The translations under genes were made by a program, and so were the position numbers. This document shows, in pieces, positions 25,600 through 33,664 of a stretch of DNA of 64,000 nucleotides. Numbering within the stretch: the first letter of the stretch is position 1; each line of letters begins with the position of its first letter. The notes beneath the pieces are model-generated. The model did not search any database. It saw only the letters and a list, made by a program, of their open reading frames with translations, and had not been told where the DNA came from. Origin of the DNA: JAHBXL01 sp964409775 (GTDB taxonomy: Bacteria; Planctomycetota; Phycisphaerae; Phycisphaerales; UBA1924); the NCBI GenBank assembly GCA_964409775.1, contig CAYPEI010000011.1, forward strand, positions 1-64,000, given 5' to 3'.

Positions 25600-26766
25600 G
25601 TGCCAAATCCTGCCGCGAACCCTCCCCTGCCCCGGGTCGCATTCGTCATTCCCTGCTTCAACCACGGCCAGTTTGTGGAGGAAGCCGTGCGTTCGGCCCT
25701 TGGGCAGGAGGCGGCGGATGTGCGGGTGGTGGTGGTGAACGACGGCTCGACGGACGGGACGACGGCGGCGGCGTGTGACCGTTCGAGGCTGGCCGATGGG
25801 GGGGGTGGCACGCAACGGGTGCATGTCGTGCACCAGGCCAACATGGGCCTTCCGGCGGCGAGAAACGCGGGGGTTCAGGCCGCGGCGGTGTTTGCCCCGG
25901 ATCACGACCTGCTCGTGTTTCTGGACGCGGATGATTACGTCGATCCGTCGTTTGTGCGCAAGTTATGCGCCAGACTCTTCGCGGCGGACTCGCCGCAGAT
26001 CAGTCATGCGTATTGCCAGGAGCGGCTGATCGGTCTGGGGAGCGGGACGTGGAATGTGCCTGAGTGGGATCCGCTGCTGCTGGCGGTGACCAATCTGCAC
26101 CCGGTGACGTGCCTGATCCGTCGCGACCGGTTTCTGGAGGTGGGCGGGTTCGATGCGTCCATGCGGCTGGGGTATGAGGACTGGGACCTCTGGCTGCGGT
26201 TTGCCGATCGTGGCTGGCGCGGGGTGCGTGTCGCCGAGCCGTTGTTCGTCTGGCGGCGGCACAGCCATGACACGATGATCGCGGATGCGGTGTCGCGCCA
26301 CGACGAGTTGTACGGCGCGCTGGTCTCGCGGCATCGCCCGTTTTTCGACAAGCACTCGATCGAGATCATCCGGCTTGCCAACGGCCTGCTGCGGTCGGGG
26401 GATGCGCACTGGATCGACGAGAACCGCCAGTCGATCTTGCTGAAGCAACTCCGCTCGCATGTTCAGGATGTGTACAACGAGTGCTTTGCGCTGCGGGAGC
26501 AGTCGGTCCGGGACCGGGCGGCGAGGGAAGCCGCGGAGAAGGCGCTCGCTGAGGCGGTCGCGCAGGCCCGTCAGGAGGCGGAACGGATCCGCGCCGAGTA
26601 TGAGGCGAAGCCGGTGATCAGGATTTCCCGGCGAGTGCACGGGATCGTCGATGCGCTGCCGCGGCCTCTCTCGGCGGCGGCGCGGAGCGTGCTGGGGGCG
26701 GTCAGGCGGCTGGGTGGGCCGGGCGCAGGCGCCGCGAACGAAACAAAAACGCCGCCCGGTCCGTGA
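25600..26766 (+). CDS. Family 2 glycosyltransferase with C-terminal coiled coil
   Basis: 388 residues from a GTG; no ATG is available before the conserved start. GT-A fold motifs: VAFVIPCFNHGQFVEEAV, VNDGSTDGTT, NMGLPAARNAG, FLDADDYVD (the DxD-type metal/sugar-nucleotide site near 107-111), then GYEDWDLWLR. Residues ~290-345 are charged and heptad-like, followed by a basic/Ala-rich tail. It probably transfers a sugar to an envelope or surface polymer. It is divergent from the ABC exporter, only 66 bases apart. The last codons overlap a terminator for the opposite strand. Confidence 0.88.
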   Translation: MPNPAANPPLPRVAFVIPCFNHGQFVEEAVRSALGQEAADVRVVVVNDGSTDGTTAAACDRSRLADGGGGTQRVHVVHQANMGLPAARNAGVQAAAVFAPDHDLLVFLDADDYVDPSFVRKLCARLFAADSPQISHAYCQERLIGLGSGTWNVPEWDPLLLAVTNLHPVTCLIRRDRFLEVGGFDASMRLGYEDWDLWLRFADRGWRGVRVAEPLFVWRRHSHDTMIADAVSRHDELYGALVSRHRPFFDKHSIEIIRLANGLLRSGDAHWIDENRQSILLKQLRSHVQDVYNECFALREQSVRDRAAREAAEKALAEAVAQARQEAERIRAEYEAKPVIRISRRVHGIVDALPRPLSAAARSVLGAVRRLGGPGAGAANETKTPPGP

Positions 26767-26781
26767 TTGGAGCGGGCGGCG
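26741..26781 (-). terminator. Intrinsic terminator of the secreted cyclophilin gene
   Basis: On the minus strand a 9-bp perfect stem (CGCCGCCCG / CGGGCGGCG, 14-base loop) is followed by TTTTTGTTT. It begins about 33 bases after the stop at 26814. The right part lies inside the 3' end of the convergent glycosyltransferase gene, where the T-run reads as Lys-Thr codons. Confidence 0.8.
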
Positions 26782-26813
26782 CGAGATTGCAGTGACAATC
26801 GTTCGTGTCGAGA

Positions 26814-28949
26814 TCAGCCGCCGAAGTCGGCGAGGTGGTTGAGCGCGAGGACCGTGCCGCGCTGGGCGCCGAGGGTGATGAAGCCGCCGGAGGGGTCGGT
26901 GTTTCCGAAGCCGAGTCCGTTATCGATGTGCCGCATCATCGCGATGGTCGGGATGTCCGAGACGACCTCGATGGAGAAGAACTGCCGGCCGCCGGTGGAC
27001 TGCGCGCGGACCTGCGAGTTCTGGTCGAGGTCGACGTCCAGACGTTCGCCGCCGGCGACCACAAAGTCGAGGTTGAGCACAAAGCCGTCGGTGTAGTAGA
27101 GGCGGAAGGTCACGGCGGCGTCGGTCGCCGTTACGCCGAAGACGTTGAAGTTCGGGTTGAAGACGCTGAGCCGCTCGAACAGGTCGACGCCGGCCCGGGG
27201 GGTGTCGATGAACCCCTCGGCGAAGTCGTGGTTGGTGGCGGCGGTGTGTGCGAACGGAGTCGCGAGCGTGTCGCCGAACTCGTCGTGGGATGCGGCGGCG
27301 TAGATGTTGGTCGCGCCGGAACTGTACCGGATGGTGTAGGACTTGCCGGCCAGTTGCGGGATGGTCGAGGTGTTGAAGGTCGCGCGGTCGCGCGGGCTGA
27401 GGATCAACGAGCCGGGGGAGATCTGGAACTCCGGCGAGCCGTCGTCGAAGGTGAAGGTCAGCGTGATGATCGCGGCGGTGGTGGTGGGGTTCACGAAACT
27501 CAGGCGCTCGGAGATCCCCGTGCCCATGTTGCCGCCGGGGAGGATGCCGCGGGCCAGCCCGTCGCCGGTGACTCCGAGCGAGGTCGATCCGCCCTTGTCG
27601 CCGGCGTTGTTGAAGTGGGTGAGGGCGGCGACGATCGGCTCGGAGCAGGTGATGATCACCGACATGTTGCCGTTGGGGAGCGCGGGGATGTCGGCGATCG
27701 AGAGCCCGCCGCGGCGGAACGCCTCGGCGTTTCGCGTGAGGGTGACCGGGTTTCCCGTCTCGAAGAAGAACTGGATGGAGACGGTGGTGTCGACGTCGGT
27801 GGTGTTCTGCCAGACGACGAAGTCGAAGATGTTGGCGCCCTTCTGCACATCGGGCAGGACCCACTTGGTGCCGGGCTCGCGGGAGAAGACCTCGCCGGTC
27901 GCCGTGCCGAAGTCGTAGTGGCTGAGGTTGACCGAGAGGGGCCCGGTGGACCAGATCTCGATCGCGTAAGGGACGTTGCGGCTGACCAGGTCGGCGCTGG
28001 AGTCGGCGGATCGGGAGACGGTGAAGCCGCGGCGCGAGTTGGCCGGGATCGAGGCGGTCTTCACGACGATGTCGCGGAACCAAAAAGTCGGGTCCGCGTC
28101 GTTGGGGTTGGGTGTGGGTGTGGGCTGGGGCTGGCGCGTCTCGGCGCGCACGATGGCCTGGTAGAAAACGGTGGTCCCGCCGGGGTTGCCCATCGGGACG
28201 AACTCGGTGATGGAGTTGCTCGCAAAGCCCTCGGGGTAGTAGTAGCGGTGGGTGTAGAACGCGGCGACATTGGCGGGCTTGATGATCTCGGCGTCGGTGA
28301 TGACGAGCAGTTCACTTTCCTGCACGCCGTTACCGCCGTCGAAGCCGCTGTTGACGGGCAGTTCGTTGTAGGGCGAGCCCTGGTTGGAGGTCATCATGTC
28401 GTTAATGGCCTGCAAGACCATCCACGAGCGTCCGCTGGTCCCACCGACGATCTTCCCGAAGACAGTGAACCCCTGGTCTACGGTATCGAGGAACGTGTTG
28501 TTGCCAAGGTTGAAGAAGAACTGGCTTGTGGCCGAGTTCACCTGCCCCTGGATGCGCGCCATCGAGATGGTGCCCTGCAGGTTGGACTGATTGAACTCGT
28601 TGGTGATCGGCGGTTGTGACGGGATATCCGCGAATCCCGTCCCGGACGGGGCGATGCGCGCGAGGCCGCCCTGCACAACGAAGTCGTCGTCGAGGCGGTG
28701 GAAGAACGTGCGGTCGTAGTCGCCGCGACGCACGTACGCGAGGAAGTTGGCGACGGTGATCGGCGCGGCGTTGTCGAACATCTCGATGTCGATGTCGCCC
28801 ATCGTGGTCTCGAAGCGCACGACGGTGTTGTTGACGTTCTGCAGGTCGGTGATCAGGGGCAGCGGGGCCGAATCCAGCATCTGCCGCGACTCGAGGGTCT
28901 CGAGTGCGTGCATCGCCGGGCCTCCGCGGACGTTCCTCGTCTTGCGCAT
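26814..28949 (-). CDS. Secreted cyclophilin-type peptidyl-prolyl isomerase with surface domains
   Basis: 711 residues; AGGAGAG lies 7 bases upstream of the ATG. The N-terminus holds ALETLESRQMLD, a variant of the motif found at the start of many planctomycete exported proteins. Residues ~42-210 form a cyclophilin domain: VVRFETTMGDIDIEMF, FFHRLDDDFVVQGG, ISMARIQG and SQFFFNLGNN, with FVVQGG in the usual catalytic block. The remaining ~500 residues appear to be beta-rich domains that look extracellular. It probably helps fold or decorate cell-surface proteins. A good terminator follows. Confidence 0.8.
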   Translation of the reverse strand: MRKTRNVRGGPAMHALETLESRQMLDSAPLPLITDLQNVNNTVVRFETTMGDIDIEMFDNAAPITVANFLAYVRRGDYDRTFFHRLDDDFVVQGGLARIAPSGTGFADIPSQPPITNEFNQSNLQGTISMARIQGQVNSATSQFFFNLGNNTFLDTVDQGFTVFGKIVGGTSGRSWMVLQAINDMMTSNQGSPYNELPVNSGFDGGNGVQESELLVITDAEIIKPANVAAFYTHRYYYPEGFASNSITEFVPMGNPGGTTVFYQAIVRAETRQPQPTPTPNPNDADPTFWFRDIVVKTASIPANSRRGFTVSRSADSSADLVSRNVPYAIEIWSTGPLSVNLSHYDFGTATGEVFSREPGTKWVLPDVQKGANIFDFVVWQNTTDVDTTVSIQFFFETGNPVTLTRNAEAFRRGGLSIADIPALPNGNMSVIITCSEPIVAALTHFNNAGDKGGSTSLGVTGDGLARGILPGGNMGTGISERLSFVNPTTTAAIITLTFTFDDGSPEFQISPGSLILSPRDRATFNTSTIPQLAGKSYTIRYSSGATNIYAAASHDEFGDTLATPFAHTAATNHDFAEGFIDTPRAGVDLFERLSVFNPNFNVFGVTATDAAVTFRLYYTDGFVLNLDFVVAGGERLDVDLDQNSQVRAQSTGGRQFFSIEVVSDIPTIAMMRHIDNGLGFGNTDPSGGFITLGAQRGTVLALNHLADFGG

Positions 28950-29200
28950 CGAACGACTCTCCTGCTCTGTGTGCTCTGGTCACGGACCGGCGTTCTGGCG
29001 CCGCCCGGCCACTTTTCCTTTCCCCGTCTCGTCCCGGTTCCGTCCAGGCAAGGGTAGGGAAAGGCCGCTCCCGCGCCGTGTGGCGGTGGGAGTCTACCTG
29101 CAACCCCATTCGCCTGCCACGCGGCCGCGGTTCAGGTGGGAAGATGCTTTCGTTGGTTCTCTGGTCGGTTGCCGGGGCGTTCGGAGCCCGGTGCGACCGT

Positions 29201-30847
29201 TCAGGCAGGGTCCAGGGCCACGCCTTTGGCCTCTTCCCGTACCAGCCGGTCGTACTCGGAGAAGTCCAGCCCGACGAAGACCTTCGCCATCTGCGGGTCG
29301 AACTGGGCTCCGGCGCACCGCTCGATCTCGGCAAGGGTTTCTGCCCGGGGCATTGCCGCGCGATAGGAACGGTTGGAGTTCATCGCGTCGAACGTGTCCG
29401 CCAGCGCGATGATCCGGGCCATGAGGGGGATCGCCGTTCCTGAGAGGCCGTGGGGGTAGCCGCGGCCGTCAAACCGCTCATGGTGGTGGAGCACGCCGGG
29501 GAGCACGTCTGTGAGGAGCCGGATGTCCTTGAGGATGCGGAAGCCGATCTCCGGGTGCTTCTTGATGGCGGAGAACTCTTCGTCGGTGAGCCGCCCGTTC
29601 TTGACGAGCACGGCCTCGGGGACGCCGATCTTGCCGACATCGTGCACGAGGCCGGCGATCCGCACGCGGTCGGCTTCATCCTCGCTCATTCCCGTCGCGA
29701 GCGCGAGGCGGTGAGAGAGGTGGGCGACGCGGCGGGAGTGGCCGCAGGTGTAGCGGTCCTTGGCGTCGATCGATGCGGTCAACGCCTCGAGCGTGCCCAG
29801 GAAGAGCGCCTGCTGCTCGGCGTACAGCACGGCGTTGTCGAGGAACGCGCCGACGTAGCCGCTGGCGGCCTCGAGGAGTTGGATGTCGTAACTGCTGACC
29901 TGCGGATCGTCGCCGTACTTGTCGCCCGCGAGCAGGGCCCCGGCGTGCCGACCGGCCCGCCAGATGGGCTGCACGAGGACCTGGCCGGAGCCGGGCAGGG
30001 ACTCGCCGTTGAGTTCGGTGAGGATGAGCGGGACCTGCGGCTCGTGGTCTTCGGAAACCTGGGCCGCGGCCGCGCTGAGCAGTTCGCGGTCCATGGACAC
30101 TTCGCCGCTGGAGAAGAAGCGCCCTGCGGCCCCGCCGGAGACGTCGGCATCGCTGGAGAACGTCGCGCCGATCCAGGCGAAGGGGAGGGCGACGCGCAAT
30201 CGGTCGCACATCCGCTGGATGAACTGCGCCGGCTGCGTCAGGTCGTTCATCGAGCGGCCGAGCGTGTACAGGAGATCGATGGTCTCGAAGCAGTCGGTCA
30301 ACTGGTGCGTGAAGCCCGAGACTGTCTTGGCGTGCTCCTCGAGCCGGTTCAGATCCGCCGCCATCCAGAGGAGCGTGTCGCGCAGGGCGGCGGCGGACGG
30401 GGCATCGAACCGCGCACGGGGCAGGAGGCTCTTGCGGGTCGCCTGGGCATCGAGGTGCGCGGCGCGGCACGCGGCCAGAAAGAACTCCTCAGAGAGCGCT
30501 CGCTCGCCGAAGGCCATCGCCACCACGAAGCCGACCCGTTCCTTGCGTCGTTCTTCCGAGAGAGGGATCGCCCAGCAGCCGGGGAACAACTCCTCGACCG
30601 ACGGCGGCTGTCCCGCGGGGAGTTGTCCCCACTGTTTCACGGCCTCGCGCAGGAGTTTGGTGATCGTTGACGAGCCGAGCAGCAGGCCGACCGGGCCGCG
30701 TTCCTGCGGCTCGGAGAGCACGGCGCCCGCGTTGTCGCAGCGCCAGGTTGCGAGCCCCAGCGAGTTGCAGCGATAGCGCAGGGCCTGGATGGCGGCGCTG
30801 GGCGCGTTGGCAATGGCGGCGGGTATGGCGTGCGGTGACGTGGTCAT
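29201..30847 (-). CDS. GAF-HD-GYP cyclic-di-GMP phosphodiesterase
   Basis: 548 residues from the ATG that overlaps the response regulator stop (ATGA). The middle (~190-350) looks like a GAF sensor domain. The C-terminal HD-GYP domain has GHSRRVAHLSHRLA, the HD pair in GLVHDVGKIG (~400), HHERFDGRGYPHGL (~457) and ALADTFDAM. HD-GYP enzymes hydrolyse cyclic di-GMP, and all key metal-site residues appear present. The partner receiver protein is a separate coupled gene, instead of the more common fusion. Confidence 0.88.
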   Translation of the reverse strand: MTTSPHAIPAAIANAPSAAIQALRYRCNSLGLATWRCDNAGAVLSEPQERGPVGLLLGSSTITKLLREAVKQWGQLPAGQPPSVEELFPGCWAIPLSEERRKERVGFVVAMAFGERALSEEFFLAACRAAHLDAQATRKSLLPRARFDAPSAAALRDTLLWMAADLNRLEEHAKTVSGFTHQLTDCFETIDLLYTLGRSMNDLTQPAQFIQRMCDRLRVALPFAWIGATFSSDADVSGGAAGRFFSSGEVSMDRELLSAAAAQVSEDHEPQVPLILTELNGESLPGSGQVLVQPIWRAGRHAGALLAGDKYGDDPQVSSYDIQLLEAASGYVGAFLDNAVLYAEQQALFLGTLEALTASIDAKDRYTCGHSRRVAHLSHRLALATGMSEDEADRVRIAGLVHDVGKIGVPEAVLVKNGRLTDEEFSAIKKHPEIGFRILKDIRLLTDVLPGVLHHHERFDGRGYPHGLSGTAIPLMARIIALADTFDAMNSNRSYRAAMPRAETLAEIERCAGAQFDPQMAKVFVGLDFSEYDRLVREEAKGVALDPA

Positions 30848-31317
30848 GCGGCGCGGCATCCCACGGAGGGGCTGGCCATCGGGTCGGGCTTGGCCGTGCC
30901 GGGCGCGTGTCTGCCGCCCAGCAGCGACGTCTGGACGAACTCGAGCAGTTCGCGGACTCCGAAAGGCTTGCCAATGACCCGGCGGATCCCGGTCTGGGCC
31001 ATCTGATCGGGCTCCAGCACATGGCCGCGGGCGGTGAGCAGGATCGTCGGCGGGGGCTGCGTGTCGCTCGCCCGGGCCTCCTCGGCCAGTCGGAGGCAGA
31101 GTTCCAGGCCGCTCATGTACGGCATCTGGAGATCGGTGATGATCGCATCGGGCTGGTGCTGATGGACGAGGTCGAGGGCTTCCTCGCCGTCGCGCGCCTC
31201 GAAGACGGTGTAACCCGCGGATCGCAGCTTCTCGGCGACGACGAGGCGGATGTGCGTCTCATCGTCGGCGACGACAATGGTGGCGACGGATCGGGGTGAC
31301 GTCGATGGCGCGGTCAA
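30844..31317 (-). CDS. Single-domain response regulator (CheY-like receiver)
   Basis: 157 residues. Receiver signature: acidic pair D18-D19 in VVADDE, phospho-accepting D62 in IITDLQMP, T95 in ILLTA and K117 in IGKPFG. There is no output domain; the last ~30 residues are a Pro/Gly-rich extension. The stop overlaps the start of the HD-GYP gene, so the pair probably acts together, the receiver controlling the phosphodiesterase. No histidine kinase is adjacent. Confidence 0.9.
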   Translation of the reverse strand: MTAPSTSPRSVATIVVADDETHIRLVVAEKLRSAGYTVFEARDGEEALDLVHQHQPDAIITDLQMPYMSGLELCLRLAEEARASDTQPPPTILLTARGHVLEPDQMAQTGIRRVIGKPFGVRELLEFVQTSLLGGRHAPGTAKPDPMASPSVGCRAA

Positions 31318-31522
31318 CGCATCGCCTCCTGAACGGGCTTCGTTCCGGGCCCGGGAATCGGGCCTGAATCGGCATCGACAGGGGGCGGTGCGCGGATAAG
31401 CACTCCGGCGGCGGCGTCCGGCGGGATCGTGGGCACCGACGTCACAACCCTCACGACCGGTGCGTGGTGCAGCGGGTCAGGTTATCTGGCCGAGTGCTCC
31501 GCAATGTCGAAACGGGCGGAAG

Positions 31523-31825
31523 TTATTGGGAGCCGGTGCGGACGGGATCGGTCGGGCGCGGCGGCGGAGCGTTCTGCTGCTTCTGGATCCGCTCCTTGAC
31601 CTCCTGATCGATCTCCGGGCTGACGTCGAGCGGAGGGGGCTTCTCGCCGCCGATCGAGATCCAACCCTGCTGGAACACGATGAACACCGCGACCAGCGCG
31701 ATGACCGAAACGGACACGATGAGTTTGATCTTCTGATTGCGATCCAACTCGCCGCCCTTGGACTTGGGCGCGGCCTTGGACGACTTGGATGAACTCATCC
31801 CCGATTCAAGTGAAGTGCGAGCCAT
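31523..31825 (-). CDS. Small single-pass membrane protein
   Basis: 100 residues (91 if the ATG at 31798 is used). A Lys/Ser-rich cytoplasmic N-terminus is followed by one membrane helix (~35-52, LIVSVSVIALVAVFIVF) and a Pro-rich external tail with DVSPEIDQEVKERI. Family unknown. It lies between the ABC-2 permease at 31883 (same strand, 57 bases upstream) and the response regulator; the ~200 bases on its downstream side hold nothing I can support. Confidence 0.6.
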   Translation of the reverse strand: MARTSLESGMSSSKSSKAAPKSKGGELDRNQKIKLIVSVSVIALVAVFIVFQQGWISIGGEKPPPLDVSPEIDQEVKERIQKQQNAPPPRPTDPVRTGSQ

Positions 31826-31882
31826 GTCAGGTGCCCTGTTGTGCGGATGGTCTGATCGGTTGCCACACCAATGTAAGAGATC

Positions 31883-33244
31883 TTAACCGACTTCGCGTCG
31901 TTGAAACAGCACGACCGCCAGAGACAGGAAGACCCCGATCTGTGCGATGCCGTAGAGAAGCACCAAGAGCAGGTGCGCCGGGGGAATCGGCTGATCCTGT
32001 GAAACCGCATCAACGAGCCAGAAAAACTGGACGTTGGGGATGACCGCCCAGGCCGTCAGAAACAACGGCTGGTAGTTCGAGGGAGCCAGAAAAACGTAAT
32101 CGCCTTTTCTGGGGGGTCGTGAGACGAGCGGGCGATCCGCACCGACCCGCTGGACCTGGAGGGACTTTCCCGGTCCCTTGGAATCGACGATGACCAGCGC
32201 TGGCGGGAGTTTCTGGTCGCCGAGTTGGGCAAACTCGGTGAGGCTCCCCTTGTATGGTACGAAAGCGGGCACGGCCATACGGAATCCGTTTGGATTTGGG
32301 CCGTAGTAGAACGGCAGTCCGGCGGTGAGTTGGCGGCGCGGGTCAAACTCGAGCGTGATGTTGTAGCGGTCGCCGTTCTGGTCGAGGCCGGCGTGGCTGG
32401 CGAGTTGGGGTTGTGCCTCGCCGATCACGCCGACGAACGAGTTGTCCATGGCGCGCCGGCCGAGGAAGTGGTTTGAGAGCATTCCCAGCAGGAATGCGCC
32501 GCAGCAGACCACCAGCGTCATGACCTGCCCAAGCCGCGCCGATGCGGCCGTGGCGAGCGCTGTGAGGACGAGCAGGGCCATGACGATCGAGCCCGCGGCG
32601 ATGGTGATCTGGGGCTTGAAATCGGCCCAGGGAGCCTGGATGCCCCAGCGCTTGGAGACCAGCAGCACCGCGGCATACGCCAGGACGCTCAGCGGAAACA
32701 GGAGCATGGTCGCGGTCTGCGGGAACACCCAGCCGTAGAAGAAGTTGCACCAGATCGCCACCGCGAGGGCGATTCCCACGGCCAGAAGGGTGAACAAAAC
32801 CACCGGAGCGTCGATATCGTCGGCCGCGGTCGACATGACCTCGTGCCGGACGCACAGGAGCAGAAAGACGGACATGGTGATGCCGGCGATCAGGATGGCC
32901 CCGGCGACGCCGGCGTACTTCCCGAGGACGACGGTGACCCTGGACACCGGTTTGCTGACCACGGTCAGAACGGTCTTGTTCTCGATTTCGCGGCTGATGA
33001 CGGCGGTCGCGAGGAATGCTGCGAGCAGCACGCCGCATACGAAAATCGTGGCCAGGCCGACGTCCAGAAGGAGTTTGTTGTCTCCGGAGACCTCTCCGGT
33101 CTCGGTCATCCCCATGGTGAAGCCCGCGGACCAGGTGGTCAGCAGCAGACAAAGCCCTGCGAGGGTGATGATGACAAAGTAGATGGGCTGCCGCACGCTC
33201 TCGACAAAGGTGTTGCGCGCGATGGTGAGGAGTTGCGAGAGCAT
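31883..33244 (-). CDS. ABC-2 type permease
   Basis: 453 residues starting MLSQLLTIARNTFVESVRQP, the usual N-terminus of ABC-2 permeases. Helices lie near 22-42, 58-80 (followed by SREIENKTVLTVVSKPVSR, the conserved cytoplasmic segment), 105-125, 140-165, 175-195, 215-250, and a last one near 425-445. A long extracytoplasmic loop lies between ~270 and 410. It lacks an ATPase partner on its own strand; the closest is at 38282. A much longer upstream frame exists but only runs antisense to the SPFH gene. Confidence 0.82.
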   Translation of the reverse strand: MLSQLLTIARNTFVESVRQPIYFVIITLAGLCLLLTTWSAGFTMGMTETGEVSGDNKLLLDVGLATIFVCGVLLAAFLATAVISREIENKTVLTVVSKPVSRVTVVLGKYAGVAGAILIAGITMSVFLLLCVRHEVMSTAADDIDAPVVLFTLLAVGIALAVAIWCNFFYGWVFPQTATMLLFPLSVLAYAAVLLVSKRWGIQAPWADFKPQITIAAGSIVMALLVLTALATAASARLGQVMTLVVCCGAFLLGMLSNHFLGRRAMDNSFVGVIGEAQPQLASHAGLDQNGDRYNITLEFDPRRQLTAGLPFYYGPNPNGFRMAVPAFVPYKGSLTEFAQLGDQKLPPALVIVDSKGPGKSLQVQRVGADRPLVSRPPRKGDYVFLAPSNYQPLFLTAWAVIPNVQFFWLVDAVSQDQPIPPAHLLLVLLYGIAQIGVFLSLAVVLFQRREVG

Positions 33245-33664
33245 TCGGAGAGGGAGTCCCGGGGGGAACGGTGGGGCGGGGGTCCGAGGAGGAGGTCGGA
33301 CGGCTCGCGGCAGAAAAGTCCGCGAGGGCGGACGAACATAGCGGCGAGTCTGTCGTACATCAACGTACCGGTGGGTTCCGAGGTTCGCGCGATCGGACTT
33401 CGTAAAGGGTCGCCGGGGGCTATTGTCAACGCCCTGTCCGACGTTCTGTCGGCGGAGAGAGGGGCGGACCGGTTGATGGGGCTGTGGAGGCGGGAAGGGG
33501 GACGGCAGGCCCGGCTTGTCGTGCCGCTTGGGAACGCGCCGGGCGGCTGTCTGTGGACAGCCCCGGAGTTCCCGGTGACAATCCGTCTCCCCGCATTCGT
33601 GCAGCGGGGCTGTTAGGCTGGAGACCGGGCAGGGGCGGGCTGACGGGGACGGGGCCGGAGCACT
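33245..33664. other. Divergent intergenic region
   Basis: 420 bases between the ABC-2 permease start and the first SPFH gene, presumably holding promoters for both. I see a 7-bp inverted repeat with a TGTG loop (GGCTGTC / GACAGCC, 33545-33562) that could be an operator or hairpin. No convincing promoter pair, riboswitch or coding sequence is visible. Confidence 0.5.
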
